Shown here piece by piece: positions 44,751 to 54,620 of a DNA stretch of 64,000 bases (position 1 is the stretch's first letter; every line of letters starts with the position of its first letter). The notes beneath the pieces are model-generated. The model was not told where the DNA came from. It made no database searches and worked only from the letters and a program-made list of their open reading frames with translations. The position numbers were made by a program, and so were the translations under genes. Origin of the DNA: SZUA-592 sp041556555 (GTDB taxonomy: Bacteria; Pseudomonadota; Gammaproteobacteria; Eutrophobiales; Eutrophobiaceae); NCBI GenBank assembly GCA_041556555.1, contig JBFFIE010000006.1:1-64000 (forward strand), read 5' to 3'.

Positions 44751-45068
44751 CTAGTTGTCCTGCTGCTTTCTGATATATAAACCATCAACAAAATCGCAAA
44801 AATAGTCGTTAATCTGGGGGTGTATGATTGGCTGGAGTGAATCATCTGGCTCAAGATTTCTTTCTGCCACATAGGTTTCGTGCAATGCGTTGTGGACGAG
44901 GACCCGGTACCATGGGGCATCACGGGGTGGCCTGGTCAATGCTATATTCTGATACCAGTCCTCTGAACCGAGGTAGACTGGGTCAACATCAACGATAACA
45001 CCCCGGTAATTGAACAATTTGTGCGTGATTAGCTGGCCTACGCTGAATTTTGACTTGCTGATGCGCAT
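44751..45068 (-). CDS. hspQ: heat shock protein HspQ
   Basis: A 105-residue protein with the HspQ/YccV core: KFSVGQLITHKLFNYRGVIV, DVDPVYLGSEDWY, and APWYRVLVH...TYVAERNL. HspQ binds hemimethylated DNA in vitro and is a specificity-enhancing factor for Lon protease in related bacteria. ATG 45068 gives the usual length; the frame is open 39 codons further upstream into bioA territory and is rejected there. It converges with rsd (18 bp apart) and is divergent from bioA (64 bp between starts). Confidence 0.88.
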   Translation of the reverse strand: MRISKSKFSVGQLITHKLFNYRGVIVDVDPVYLGSEDWYQNIALTRPPRDAPWYRVLVHNALHETYVAERNLEPDDSLQPIIHPQINDYFCDFVDGLYIRKQQDN

Positions 45069-45132
45069 TCTGGTTTCAATACATCCATCACCCTGGAAAG
45101 AATAGCAGATAATTGTATTTCCCTGATTAATT

Positions 45133-46479
45133 ATGTCCTCTGATTTTGCCAAGCGTGATTTAAATGTAGTCTGGCACCCATGCACCCAGATGAAAGATCA
45201 TGAAACCATTCCCCTGATAACCATCAGGCGGGGGAAAGGTGTCTGGCTGGAAGATACGGATGGAAATCGTTACATAGATGCAATCAGTTCCTGGTGGGTC
45301 AACCTGTTTGGTCACAGCAACCCCGTTATTAATGCAGCGATTAGTCGCCAGGTCGAGCAAATTGAACATGTGATGCTGGCAGGGCTCTCCCATGAACCGG
45401 TGATCAGCCTGTCGGAAGAACTGGTTTCACTGACGCCACCGGGACTGGCCCATTGCTTTTATGCCGATAATGGATCTTCCGCTATCGAGGTTGCCCTGAA
45501 AATGAGTTTCCATTACTGGCGAAACATGGGGAAACACAGGAAACAGCGTTTTATCAGCCTTGATAACAGTTATCATGGTGAGACGCTGGGTGCCCTGTCT
45601 GTCGGCAACGTTGCCTTATATAAGGAGACGTACTCACCGCTTCTCCTTGACACTCTTATTGCCCCGAGTCCGGATTGCTACGATCGGGAGCCGGGTGAGT
45701 CGTGGGATTCACACAGCCGCAAGCAATTCACTGAAATGGAGAAGCTGCTACAGCAACATGCCGATGAGGTTTGTGCCGTATTTATTGAGCCCCTGGTCCA
45801 GTGCGCGGGCAATATGCGCATGTATCATCCAGTATATCTGTCCCTTCTGAGAGAAGCCTGTGATCGTTATGGTGTGCATCTTATTGCAGATGAGATCGCA
45901 GTTGGCTTTGGCCGCACAGGCACCATGTTTGCCTGTGAACAGGCCGATATCACACCGGACTTCCTGTGTTTGTCCAAGGGCCTGACCGGTGGTTATCTGC
46001 CGTTGGCCGTTACCATGACGACAGACGAGGTGTACCGGGCGTTTTACGATGACTACATCAACCTGACGGCTTTTCTGCACTCCCACAGTTATACTGGTAA
46101 TCCACTGGGCTGTGTCGCCGCCCTGGCTACCCTTGAACTGTTTACGGCGTCTGATGTGTTGGGCAGAAACCGTGAACTGGCTGGGCAAATGCAGAACATG
46201 ACGCGGGACCTCATTGACCATCCGAACGTAGCCGATGTCCGTCAACATGGCATGATCCTCGCTATTGAACTGATCAAGAACAGGGAAACCCGTGAGCCTT
46301 TCCCCTGGCAGGAACGACGCGGCATGAGAGTGTATCAATATGGCTTGACCCGGGGTGTGTTCTTGCGTCCGCTCGGCAACGTGGTTTACCTGATGCCTCC
46401 TTATGTGATCAGTAATGATGAACTGGCCCAGGTGATCCGCGTGGCCGGGGAAGGTATAGACAAGGCCGTGCAGGACTAG
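45133..46479 (+). CDS. bioA: adenosylmethionine-8-amino-7-oxononanoate aminotransferase BioA
   Basis: A 448-residue class III aminotransferase. BioA features include HPCTQMKDHE at the N-terminus, ISSWWVNLFGHSNP, and the PLP-Lys in CLSKGLTGG (about 282). It uses S-adenosylmethionine as amino donor to make 7,8-diaminopelargonate in biotin synthesis. No other bio genes are in the window, so the pathway is dispersed. It is followed after 2 bp by rsmE, a pairing common in gammaproteobacteria. Confidence 0.95.
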   Translation: MSSDFAKRDLNVVWHPCTQMKDHETIPLITIRRGKGVWLEDTDGNRYIDAISSWWVNLFGHSNPVINAAISRQVEQIEHVMLAGLSHEPVISLSEELVSLTPPGLAHCFYADNGSSAIEVALKMSFHYWRNMGKHRKQRFISLDNSYHGETLGALSVGNVALYKETYSPLLLDTLIAPSPDCYDREPGESWDSHSRKQFTEMEKLLQQHADEVCAVFIEPLVQCAGNMRMYHPVYLSLLREACDRYGVHLIADEIAVGFGRTGTMFACEQADITPDFLCLSKGLTGGYLPLAVTMTTDEVYRAFYDDYINLTAFLHSHSYTGNPLGCVAALATLELFTASDVLGRNRELAGQMQNMTRDLIDHPNVADVRQHGMILAIELIKNRETREPFPWQERRGMRVYQYGLTRGVFLRPLGNVVYLMPPYVISNDELAQVIRVAGEGIDKAVQD

Positions 46480-46481
46480 CC

Positions 46482-47210
46482 ATGCGCACACTCAGGGTCT
46501 TTGTAGACGCACCGCTTGCGGCAGGCTCAAGCCAGATACTTGCAAACGAGACCGCACATCACCTGAGAACGGTATTGCGCATCAAACCAGGCCAGTCCTT
46601 GCAGGTGTTCAACGGCAAAGGCGGCTATTTTGATGCCAACATTACTGCGTGCAATAAAAAGCAGGTAAGCATCGAGCTTGGTCAACACCATGAGGTCGAC
46701 AATGAATCACCCCTTGCCATTACGCTATTACAGGGCATATCACGTGGACAAAAAATGGACCTGGCCCTGCAAAAGGCCGTGGAACTCGGCGTGACCCGGG
46801 TGATCCCGGTCAACTGTTGCCATACCGGTGTCAAGCTGGACCAGGACAAGACCGGGAAACGCCGCGACCATTGGCAAAAGATCGCTATCAATGCCTGCGA
46901 GCAATGTGGCAGGAATACAGTCCCAGATGTGGATTTACCCCAGGATTTCAATGAGGCCCTTGCGGCTCAGCCAGAAGGACTGAAGATTATCCTCCACCCT
47001 GCCGACGGAGTGTCCTTGCAATCACTGGATCCACCTCATCATGTGATATTGCTGGTTGGCCCGGAAGGCGGTTTCAGTGAAACTGAAATCGAACAGGCCA
47101 GGAAGGCAGCATTTCAGAGCGTCACGCTCGGTCCCCGCGTATTACGTACAGAAACGGCAGCCATGGCGGCGCTGGCGGCGTGTCAGGCCCTGTGGGGAGA
47201 TATCCGGTAA
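46482..47210 (+). CDS. rsmE: 16S rRNA (uracil-1498-N3)-methyltransferase RsmE
   Basis: A 242-residue SPOUT-family methyltransferase. An N-terminal PUA-like domain (ETAHHLRTVLRIKPGQ) precedes the trefoil-knot domain with KMDLALQKAVELGV and the SAM-binding LVGPEGGFSETE (about 191-202), ending with LGPRVLRTETAAMAAL. It methylates U1498 of 16S rRNA. It starts 2 bp after bioA and should be co-transcribed with it. gshA follows 41 bp downstream. Confidence 0.96.
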   Translation: MRTLRVFVDAPLAAGSSQILANETAHHLRTVLRIKPGQSLQVFNGKGGYFDANITACNKKQVSIELGQHHEVDNESPLAITLLQGISRGQKMDLALQKAVELGVTRVIPVNCCHTGVKLDQDKTGKRRDHWQKIAINACEQCGRNTVPDVDLPQDFNEALAAQPEGLKIILHPADGVSLQSLDPPHHVILLVGPEGGFSETEIEQARKAAFQSVTLGPRVLRTETAAMAALAACQALWGDIR

Positions 47211-47251
47211 AATCTACTTCTCACTCATGTTTAAGCTACAATGAAACCGTT

Positions 47252-48574
47252 ATGATGAATCAGACCGTGCCACATTTGACAACGGCTCTCAGTGGGCCAC
47301 TGCACCTGGTCGAAAGCCATTTACAGTCGCATATGACAGAAATTGAATCCTGGTTCCGGTGTCAGTGGAAGCATGTCAAGGAGCCATTTTACACCTCAGT
47401 CGATATTCGCAATGCCGGTTACAAGATCGCCCCGGTTGATACCAATCTGTTTCCTGCCGGTTTTAATAACCTGAATCCCGTATTTGAATCCCTCTGTATC
47501 CAAGCGGTGCAGTTGACCATTGAGCGTATGGCCGAACCAATCGACCGGATCATGGTGATTCCCGAAAAACATACCCGCAACCTCTATTATCTTGAAAACC
47601 TGGCGGTACTGGTTGAGATCATAGAGAAGGCCGGTTTCGAGGTCCGGATTGGCTCAACCCTGGAGGACCTTGAGGCACCTAAAACCATAGCGTTGGATTC
47701 AGGCCGTGAAGTGGTTCTCGAACCTGTAACCCGTGAGGGCAGTAAACTGCAAGTCGGTGACTTCGTGCCGGAACTTATTATCCTCAATAATGATTTGTCT
47801 TCGGGACGGCCGGCCCTGCTGGAAAATCTTAATCAACGTATTACGCCTGATTTAAACATGGGCTGGAGCACTCGGCTCAAGTCTACCCATTTTGCCCATT
47901 ACCAGACCGTGTGTCAGGATTTTGGCAAGCACATCGGTCTTGATCCATGGTTGATCGATCCCCTGTTTCGAAATTGTGGCGAGATCGACTTTATGAAACG
48001 GGAAGGGGAATCCTGCCTGGAAAAAAACGTGGCTGCCCTGCTGGAAGAGATTCGCAAAAAGTACGATGAATATGATGTGCAGTGTGAACCCTTTGTCATG
48101 ATCAAGGCCGATAGCGGGACCTATGGCATGGGCATTATGACAGTGAAGGGTGTTGATGAAATCAAGGACCTGAATCGCAAACAACGCACCCGCATGGCTA
48201 CGGTCAAGGAAGGGCAGAAGGTTAGCAAGGTCCTGATCCAGGAAGGGGTGTACACCCATGAAAAATGGGGTGATGTCGATTCAGTTGCTGAACCGGTAGT
48301 GTATCTCGTTGGCCACAGTGTGGTCGGAGGTTTTTATCGGGTGCACAGCGGCCGTTCCGCGAATGAGAACCTCAATTCACCCGGGATGCGTTTTGAGCCC
48401 TTGGCGTTCGATGATTGTTGTATATCGCCGGACAAGCACCAGTCACCTGATGCGCATGCCAATCGCTTTTATACTTATGGTGTAATTGCGCGGCTCGCCA
48501 TGCTGGCAGCAGCCAGGGAAATGACCGGCACTACTCCGGCGGCGGCTGCTTCAAATTCTTCCGGATGTAACTGA
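47252..48574 (+). CDS. gshA: glutamate-cysteine ligase, Acidithiobacillus type
   Basis: A 440-residue protein matching the GshA subfamily first described from Acidithiobacillus ferrooxidans and unrelated in length and sequence to E. coli GshA (518 residues). Conserved parts include EPFYTSVDIRNAGYKIAPVD, FVMIKADSGTYGMGIM (ATP-grasp-like) and VVGGFYRVHSGRSANENLN. It makes gamma-glutamylcysteine, the first step of glutathione synthesis. Start ATG 47252 or 47255. Its 3' end overlaps the convergent algR gene by 44 bp. No gshB is in the window. Confidence 0.9.
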   Translation: MMNQTVPHLTTALSGPLHLVESHLQSHMTEIESWFRCQWKHVKEPFYTSVDIRNAGYKIAPVDTNLFPAGFNNLNPVFESLCIQAVQLTIERMAEPIDRIMVIPEKHTRNLYYLENLAVLVEIIEKAGFEVRIGSTLEDLEAPKTIALDSGREVVLEPVTREGSKLQVGDFVPELIILNNDLSSGRPALLENLNQRITPDLNMGWSTRLKSTHFAHYQTVCQDFGKHIGLDPWLIDPLFRNCGEIDFMKREGESCLEKNVAALLEEIRKKYDEYDVQCEPFVMIKADSGTYGMGIMTVKGVDEIKDLNRKQRTRMATVKEGQKVSKVLIQEGVYTHEKWGDVDSVAEPVVYLVGHSVVGGFYRVHSGRSANENLNSPGMRFEPLAFDDCCISPDKHQSPDAHANRFYTYGVIARLAMLAAAREMTGTTPAAAASNSSGCN

Positions 48575-49274
48575 TATTCCGACGGCTCACCGCCAACCTG
48601 GCATCTACTCCATTCAGCAAGATTTCCGGTTGGCCCTGATCATCTTTGACGATACTGTCAATATGTTTGCGGGCAACCAGCGCATTACGGTGAATCCGAA
48701 CAAACTGATCCCCGAATTCTTCTTCCAGTGACTGCAAGGATTCGTCCAGCAACAACTGGCCACCTGGCCAGCCAGCGACGACATATTTTTGTTCTGCCTT
48801 GAAGTAACGGATGTCTTCAACAGCTACCAGTTTCAATTCACCTTTAAATGTTGCACTGAGGTAAGTCCTGTTTTTCTCAGGTTCCTGTTCTCGTCTTAGC
48901 TGGTTAATTGCTGCCTCTTTCAACAAGCTGGCACGACGTAACGCCAGTTCAAGCCGGTCTTTTTTTACGGGCTTGAGCAGGTAATCAATAGCGTGAGCCT
49001 CAAAGGCCTGCAAGGCATGGTCTTCATATGCGGTGGTAAAGATGATTACCGGGCCGGGGTCGAGGTGACTCAGGTGATGTGCCGCTTCGAGGCCGTCCAT
49101 CACCGGCATGCGGATATCCATCAAGATAATATCTGCTGGCGATGAGGACATTTTGTTTACCGCATCCAGACCATTTTCCGCCTGCTCGGTTTCATAGTGC
49201 TCGTCAATATCGGCCGTAAGTCTCTGCAACCGTTCCCTGGCCAGTGGCTCATCATCAACGATCAATATCTTCAT
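48531..49274 (-). CDS. algR: LytTR-family response regulator AlgR
   Basis: A 247-residue regulator with a receiver domain (IVDDEPLARER, Asp53 in LMDIRMPVMDG, Lys in YLLKPVKKDR) and a C-terminal LytTR DNA-binding domain (about 140-240). In Pseudomonas, AlgR with its kinase controls alginate, type IV pili (fimU operon) and cyclic-di-GMP. The gene overlaps the end of the kinase gene by 20 bp on the same strand, and its 3' end overlaps gshA convergently. The neighbourhood argH-algZ-algR is conserved with Pseudomonas. Confidence 0.9.
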   Translation of the reverse strand: MKILIVDDEPLARERLQRLTADIDEHYETEQAENGLDAVNKMSSSPADIILMDIRMPVMDGLEAAHHLSHLDPGPVIIFTTAYEDHALQAFEAHAIDYLLKPVKKDRLELALRRASLLKEAAINQLRREQEPEKNRTYLSATFKGELKLVAVEDIRYFKAEQKYVVAGWPGGQLLLDESLQSLEEEFGDQFVRIHRNALVARKHIDSIVKDDQGQPEILLNGVDARLAVSRRNISYIRKNLKQPPPE

Positions 49275-50316
49275 ATGGATACGGTATCACGATTTCGGCA
49301 CAGTACTCATCGCCTTCTATGTAGGATGAGAGTTTTCCACGGTGACCGAAAAAAACCTCGACACGTTGGCGTATGTTTTTCAACGCCAGCTGATTGCCGC
49401 TGTGTGGATCGGTCGGATCATCTTCCGGCAGTGGATTGATGACCTGAATGGTGAAGGCTTTCGGATCTTTCCTGCCGCGGATAGTAATATAGCCGCCTTC
49501 CGGTAATCGCTCGATGCCGTGGTATATCGCGTTTTCAATCAGAGGTTGCACCGTCAGCGAGGGCAAACGGGCATCCAGTGGCAGGTCATCCAAATCCCAG
49601 TTGACCGTAAGCCGTTTACCCAGCCGGTGTTCCTCGATCCGCAAATAGCCACGGCAAAGCGAGATTTCCTCACTCACGTTGACCAGTTGCCGGGCATCCT
49701 GCAGGCTGACACGGAACAGATCGGAAAGGTCTTCAATGGCCTCTTCCGCAAGTCGGGGTTCACTGCGTGTCAGACTGGCAATGATGTTCATGCAGTTGAA
49801 AAGAAAATGTGGTCTGATGCGGGACTGTAAGGCCTGGATGCGGGATTCCGATTCCCGTTCCAGGTTTCGTCGCCATTGATGCTGAACATAGAAATAGCGA
49901 AGTGCCAGCGCACTGACAATCGCACTGATGCCCAGTGATCGGCCGGTAAACAGGGCGTGTGAATCGGTGCTGCCAAATGACAGCTCCGGCGAATTCTGGA
50001 TTAACCACCAGGCGATCTCGGTAATGACAAGGCTTACCAGCAGGATTAACAGGTAACTCAGTGTCGCCACGACCGGGTCAGGCAGCTTTTTGAGATAGGG
50101 TCGACTGATGCATAACATGGCCACGCTGCTCAACGCTATCCACTGAATGAACAGGGAGTAATGTGCGAGGTCAGATGCACTCCTGAGCAGACGTGTAGAA
50201 AGTCCCAGTGTCAACAAGATCGCTAACAATTCGGCGATCAGTACAACTACGAAGACCATGCGCACATTGCAGAAATCGGGCAGAAATGAGCTGTTGTCAA
50301 GGTCGTCGGAATTCAT
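49255..50316 (-). CDS. algZ: LytS-type sensor kinase AlgZ/FimS
   Basis: A 353-residue membrane kinase with four hydrophobic helices in the first about 140 residues. The phospho-acceptor region RIRPHFLFNCMNII (His near 169) and ATPase motifs LIENAIYHGIE and a short C-terminal NIRQRVEVFFG mark the LytS/AlgZ group. It is the partner of AlgR, whose gene overlaps it by 20 bp. ATG 50316 gives the expected N-terminus; the open frame extends 25 codons upstream into the argH promoter region. Divergent from argH, as in Pseudomonas. Confidence 0.88.
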   Translation of the reverse strand: MNSDDLDNSSFLPDFCNVRMVFVVVLIAELLAILLTLGLSTRLLRSASDLAHYSLFIQWIALSSVAMLCISRPYLKKLPDPVVATLSYLLILLVSLVITEIAWWLIQNSPELSFGSTDSHALFTGRSLGISAIVSALALRYFYVQHQWRRNLERESESRIQALQSRIRPHFLFNCMNIIASLTRSEPRLAEEAIEDLSDLFRVSLQDARQLVNVSEEISLCRGYLRIEEHRLGKRLTVNWDLDDLPLDARLPSLTVQPLIENAIYHGIERLPEGGYITIRGRKDPKAFTIQVINPLPEDDPTDPHSGNQLALKNIRQRVEVFFGHRGKLSSYIEGDEYCAEIVIPYPYEDIDR

Positions 50317-50350
50317 GGTTTGAAAACAATTATTTGTTGTACGCTTGCGA

Positions 50351-50356
50351 TATAAT
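50351..50356 (+). promoter_or_regulatory. candidate -10 box of argH
   Basis: A perfect TATAAT lies 50 bp before the argH start in the 89-bp region between argH and algZ. The -35 at 17 bp (ATTATT) is poor, so the call rests on the -10 alone. Confidence 0.35.
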
Positions 50357-50405
50357 GCGGGCCATTCCCCGGCAGCATAATGCCAGTGCACAGTATACAG
50401 CCGAT

Positions 50406-51809
50406 ATGACTACAAAAAACAAAAACACCAAGCCCTGGAGCGGACGGTTCACCATGCCAACTGCTGAATTCGTGGAATGTTTCACTGAATCGGTGTCCTA
50501 TGATCAACGTCTGGCTCTGGTGGACATCAAGGGTTCGATGGCACATGCAGAAATGCTCGCTCACGCCGGCGTATTGAGCAAACAGGAAGCCAAACAGATC
50601 ACCCAGGGCCTGAAGGCTATTGAGAAACAGATTCAACAGGGCAAGTTCAAGTGGGATCCGGCCCTGGAAGATGTACACATGAACATCGAGTCTGCACTGA
50701 CGGCACAGATCGGTGATGTTGGCAAGAAATTGCACACCGGCCGTTCACGTAATGATCAGGTGGCAACGGATATCCGTCTCTACCTGCGGGATGAAATACA
50801 GGCCATTCGTCGATTATTGACCGAGGTCATGTCCACATTACTGGATATCGCCGAGAAAGAGACTGAAACGATCATGCCCGGCTTCACGCATTTACAAACT
50901 GCGCAGCCCATCACCTTCGGACATCACATGCTGGCCTGGTTCGAAATGCTTTACCGCGACAGCCTGCGTCTGGAGGATTGCCGGAAACGTGTCAACGTGA
51001 TGCCTCTGGGTGCCGGCGCACTGGCTGGTACCAGTTACCCGATCGACCGCGCGTATACGGCAAAGCTGCTGGATTTCCCGGCCATCACGGAAAACTCACT
51101 GGATGCAGTCAGTGATCGCGATTTTGCCATCGAATTTTGCCATTGTGCGGCCGTTATCATGATGCACTTGTCGCGTTTTTCCGAGGAACTGGTTCTATGG
51201 ATGTCACAGCAGTTTGCGTTTATCGATCTGGACGATGCCTGGTGTACCGGATCGTCGATCATGCCGCAAAAGAAAAACCCGGACATACCGGAACTGGTGC
51301 GGGGCAAAACCGGCCGGGTCTATGGTCATCTCATGGCCTTGCTGACGCTGATGAAGTCTCAGCCCCTTGCCTATAACCGGGACAACCAGGAAGACAAGTT
51401 GGCCCTGTTTGATGCCATCGATACTGTCAAACAGAGTTTGCAGGCCTACCTGGGGATCATTCCCGGTATCAAGGTTAGGGCAGAGAACATGCGAGCGGCT
51501 GCAAATCAGGGGTATGCCACGGCCACCGACCTTGCAGATTATCTGGTCCGCAAGCAAGTTCCGTTTCGTGATGCCCATGCCATTGTCGGCCAGGTAGTGC
51601 ATTACGCGATTGAGCAAAACAAATCACTGTCGAAGTTGTCTATTAAAGAACTGCAGCAATTCTCAAAACAAATAGATCAGGATGTCTTTGCTTGCCTGAG
51701 CCTGGAAGGGTCCGTCTCTGCACGGGCCCATGTCGGCGGGACAGCGCCTAAACAGGTGCAAAAGGCGATCAAGCAAGCGCATAAGCGCCTGGCAAAAATC
51801 ACAATTTAA
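50406..51809 (+). CDS. argH: argininosuccinate lyase
   Basis: A 467-residue lyase of the fumarase/aspartase superfamily. Visible are SGRFTMPTAEFVECFTES at the start, HTGRSRNDQVATD, TPGFTHLQ-like MPGFTHLQTAQP and the signature GSSIMPQKKNPD (about 283), which holds the catalytic Ser. It releases arginine and fumarate in the last step of arginine synthesis. ATG 50406 is the family start; the frame is open 66 codons further upstream across algZ and is not used. The next gene follows after 12 bp. Confidence 0.97.
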   Translation: MTTKNKNTKPWSGRFTMPTAEFVECFTESVSYDQRLALVDIKGSMAHAEMLAHAGVLSKQEAKQITQGLKAIEKQIQQGKFKWDPALEDVHMNIESALTAQIGDVGKKLHTGRSRNDQVATDIRLYLRDEIQAIRRLLTEVMSTLLDIAEKETETIMPGFTHLQTAQPITFGHHMLAWFEMLYRDSLRLEDCRKRVNVMPLGAGALAGTSYPIDRAYTAKLLDFPAITENSLDAVSDRDFAIEFCHCAAVIMMHLSRFSEELVLWMSQQFAFIDLDDAWCTGSSIMPQKKNPDIPELVRGKTGRVYGHLMALLTLMKSQPLAYNRDNQEDKLALFDAIDTVKQSLQAYLGIIPGIKVRAENMRAAANQGYATATDLADYLVRKQVPFRDAHAIVGQVVHYAIEQNKSLSKLSIKELQQFSKQIDQDVFACLSLEGSVSARAHVGGTAPKQVQKAIKQAHKRLAKITI

Positions 51810-51821
51810 AGACGGAGCAGC

Positions 51822-54620
51822 ATGAAAAAAATTTTCAAGCGAGTAATTATAGTTACCCTTATCCTCATCGTGGCACTGGTGTTGATCGCTGGTATAACTC
51901 TCGCCGTATTCGATCCCAATGAGCACAAGGATTTTATTGTTTCCCGAGTTGAGCAGGCGACGGGACGATCGTTTGCCATCACGGGTGATATCAAACTCAG
52001 CTATTATCCCTGGCTGGGTCTGGAAGCGGGTGGTATTACCCTGGGCAATGCCAAAGGCTTCGGCAAGGAGCCGATGTTACAACTGGACAAGGTAGCAGTG
52101 CGCATCAAGACCCTGCCGTTGTTCAGTGAGCAATACATCCTTGATACCTTCCGCCTTACCGGGTTGCGACTCAATCTCGCGAAAAACAAGGACGGCAAGA
52201 CCAACTGGCAAGATCTGGCTGCGGGCGATGGCAAACCCGCAGACAAGCTTGCCCGGGAAGAACGGCCGGACAAACCTAGTCCCAAGTTACTGGGTGCCCT
52301 GGTGCTGGGTGGTGTCGATGTCCGCGATGTGGAACTGAATTGGGATGATCAGGCCAGTCAACAAAAAGTCAGGATAAGTAACGTCAAGTTCAAGACGGGC
52401 GAATTGACTTACGGCGCTCCGATTGACCTTGACCTCAGCCTCAATACCTCGTCCAACAAGCCCGCCCTGAAAACCACCTTAAACCTGAACGGGACCCTGA
52501 ATTACAACCAGGACACCGAGATTTATGCCTTTGAGCCCATTGATCTCAAGCTCAAACTGACCGGCGATAGCGTTCCCGGCGGATCCACGGACCTGGTCAT
52601 GAAAGGCGGTCTCGAGGCCAATCTTGATGATGACACAGCGACGATCCGGGGCCTGACCATCGATGTGCTGAATACCCACGTCGAGGCCGATATCAAGGCC
52701 AGCGAGGTACAATCCGATGAGCCCCACACCGAAGGACAGCTACTGGCCAAGGGTAGCGACCTGGCGCAGCTGCTGAGTATCTTCGAAATCCCCGCCGGCA
52801 AGGACCTGGCGCGGCTGAAAGACCGTTCATTCGATATTCAGCTGGGCTTTAATGCCAACCCGGCAAAGGGTGATATCAAGGTTGATCAACTGAATGTACG
52901 GGCCCTGGGAATCAAGGCCGACGGCAGTCTTGATGCATCGGCCATAACCTCCAGCAAGGGCAAGATGGACGGTCAACTGAACGCCACCGGCAAGGACCTG
53001 GGTCCGTTGTTAGCGGCCCTGGGACAGGGGGATCTGGGGGAGGTGCTGCAACAGGCCAGCCTGAATGCCAAACTCAAGGGCGACAAGGGCGAATTCCAGA
53101 TCAGCCCCTTGCAGGTAAAAACCACCTTCTCCGGTCCCAAGATTCCCAACTCGCCGGTGGACATTACCCTCACAGCCGACACCCGTGCCAACCTGGACAA
53201 GGGGCGCCTTGAGATCCCCAGCCTCAACCTCAAGGGACTGGGCCTGGATCTGTCGGCCAAGCTGAATGCAGAAAACATCATGGAAGACCCGGCCTATGAG
53301 GGCCAGATTCAGTTGGCTGAATTCAACCTGCGAAAACTCGCCGGCCAGCTCAACCAGACATTGCCGAACATGGCCGATAAACAGGCCCTGAAGAAAGTGG
53401 CCCTAGGTACAGAATTTTCCGGCCACCTGAACCTGCTGGAGCTGGATAAGCTGCAGGTGACTCTGGATGACACGACTCTCAAGGGTGATGTGTCGGTTGC
53501 AGACTTCGCGGATCCGGACATCGAGTTTGACTTGAAGGTCGATAGCATCAATGCAGACCGCTATTTGCCACCGAAACAGGAAGGCAAGAAAACCGCTGCA
53601 GCCACGCCGGAAACGACCTCCGGTGCAGCATCCGAGTTACCCGTTGAGACCCTGCGCGCCCTCAAGGCCAAGGGTGACCTGTCGGCAGAGCGGATTATCG
53701 TCTCCAACGCCACACTTCAGAATCTCAAGCTGGGCATCCGGGCCCGTGATGGAGACATTCGCCTCGAACCCATCAAGGCGGATCTGTACGAGGGCAAATA
53801 CGATGCCGTCATTGATATGGATGCCAAGGGTGAAGCACTGAAACTGGTGATCAATTCGCGACTGGACAAGGTAAACCTCGATCCCCTGCTGCGGGATTAT
53901 CTGCAGCAAAAAGAATCACCCCTGGCCGGAATCGCCAACATATCACTCGATGATATCCGCGCGACCGGTAAAAATACGGATCAGGTCAAGCAAACGCTGA
54001 CTGGTAAAGGGCGTATGGAAGTCAAGCAAGGTATTCTGCGAGGGATTGATATCGCCAATGTCCTCGAACAGATCGAAGTCATGCTGGAAAGTAAGCGTTA
54101 TACCCAGATCGACTCCAGCGGCAACACACCGTTTGAAGAACTCAGCGCTACGCTCGATATCAACAAAGGCGTGATTACCAACAAGGATCTGATCATGCTC
54201 GCCAAGGGCTTCAAGGTGACCGGTGAAGGCATGATTGCCAATCTGAACGATGAAACCATCAAGTACAACATGAAGACCCGTGTGGACGATTCCCGCACGG
54301 CGCGCGGTGAGGAAACCTTTAACATTGGTGGTTATGGTGTCCCTATCCAGTGCCGGGGCAGTTTTGAAAAGCCGAAATGTGTACCCGATGCCGATGAGAT
54401 TGCCAAAGCACTTTTCAAGAAGAGCGGGGAAGACAAGTTAAAGGGATTGCTTGAAAAGAAACTGGGTCTCGGAGGTGACAAGACAGAAACCGCACCCGCA
54501 GATTCGACCGCGCCGGCCCAAAAACAGGAAGCCACACCGAAACAGGAGACGACCGAGCCCAAGTCCAAGGAGGAACAATTGAAAGATACGGTCGAAGACG
54601 TGCTGAAAGGGTTCTTCTGA
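51822..54620 (+). CDS. AsmA family envelope protein
   Basis: A 932-residue protein with an N-terminal membrane helix (VTLILIVALVLIAGITLAVF, about 10-29), an AsmA domain starting DPNEHKDFIVSRVEQATGR, a long beta-rich repeat region, and a C-terminal AsmA_2 domain. It ends in a low-complexity tail rich in Lys, Glu, Pro and Thr. Large AsmA-like proteins form bridge-like lipid-transport tubes between the two membranes; E. coli relatives are TamB, YhdP and AsmA. It lies 12 bp after argH and abuts the next gene, so it is probably in an operon reaching mutY and yggX. Confidence 0.92.
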   Translation: MKKIFKRVIIVTLILIVALVLIAGITLAVFDPNEHKDFIVSRVEQATGRSFAITGDIKLSYYPWLGLEAGGITLGNAKGFGKEPMLQLDKVAVRIKTLPLFSEQYILDTFRLTGLRLNLAKNKDGKTNWQDLAAGDGKPADKLAREERPDKPSPKLLGALVLGGVDVRDVELNWDDQASQQKVRISNVKFKTGELTYGAPIDLDLSLNTSSNKPALKTTLNLNGTLNYNQDTEIYAFEPIDLKLKLTGDSVPGGSTDLVMKGGLEANLDDDTATIRGLTIDVLNTHVEADIKASEVQSDEPHTEGQLLAKGSDLAQLLSIFEIPAGKDLARLKDRSFDIQLGFNANPAKGDIKVDQLNVRALGIKADGSLDASAITSSKGKMDGQLNATGKDLGPLLAALGQGDLGEVLQQASLNAKLKGDKGEFQISPLQVKTTFSGPKIPNSPVDITLTADTRANLDKGRLEIPSLNLKGLGLDLSAKLNAENIMEDPAYEGQIQLAEFNLRKLAGQLNQTLPNMADKQALKKVALGTEFSGHLNLLELDKLQVTLDDTTLKGDVSVADFADPDIEFDLKVDSINADRYLPPKQEGKKTAAATPETTSGAASELPVETLRALKAKGDLSAERIIVSNATLQNLKLGIRARDGDIRLEPIKADLYEGKYDAVIDMDAKGEALKLVINSRLDKVNLDPLLRDYLQQKESPLAGIANISLDDIRATGKNTDQVKQTLTGKGRMEVKQGILRGIDIANVLEQIEVMLESKRYTQIDSSGNTPFEELSATLDINKGVITNKDLIMLAKGFKVTGEGMIANLNDETIKYNMKTRVDDSRTARGEETFNIGGYGVPIQCRGSFEKPKCVPDADEIAKALFKKSGEDKLKGLLEKKLGLGGDKTETAPADSTAPAQKQEATPKQETTEPKSKEEQLKDTVEDVLKGFF

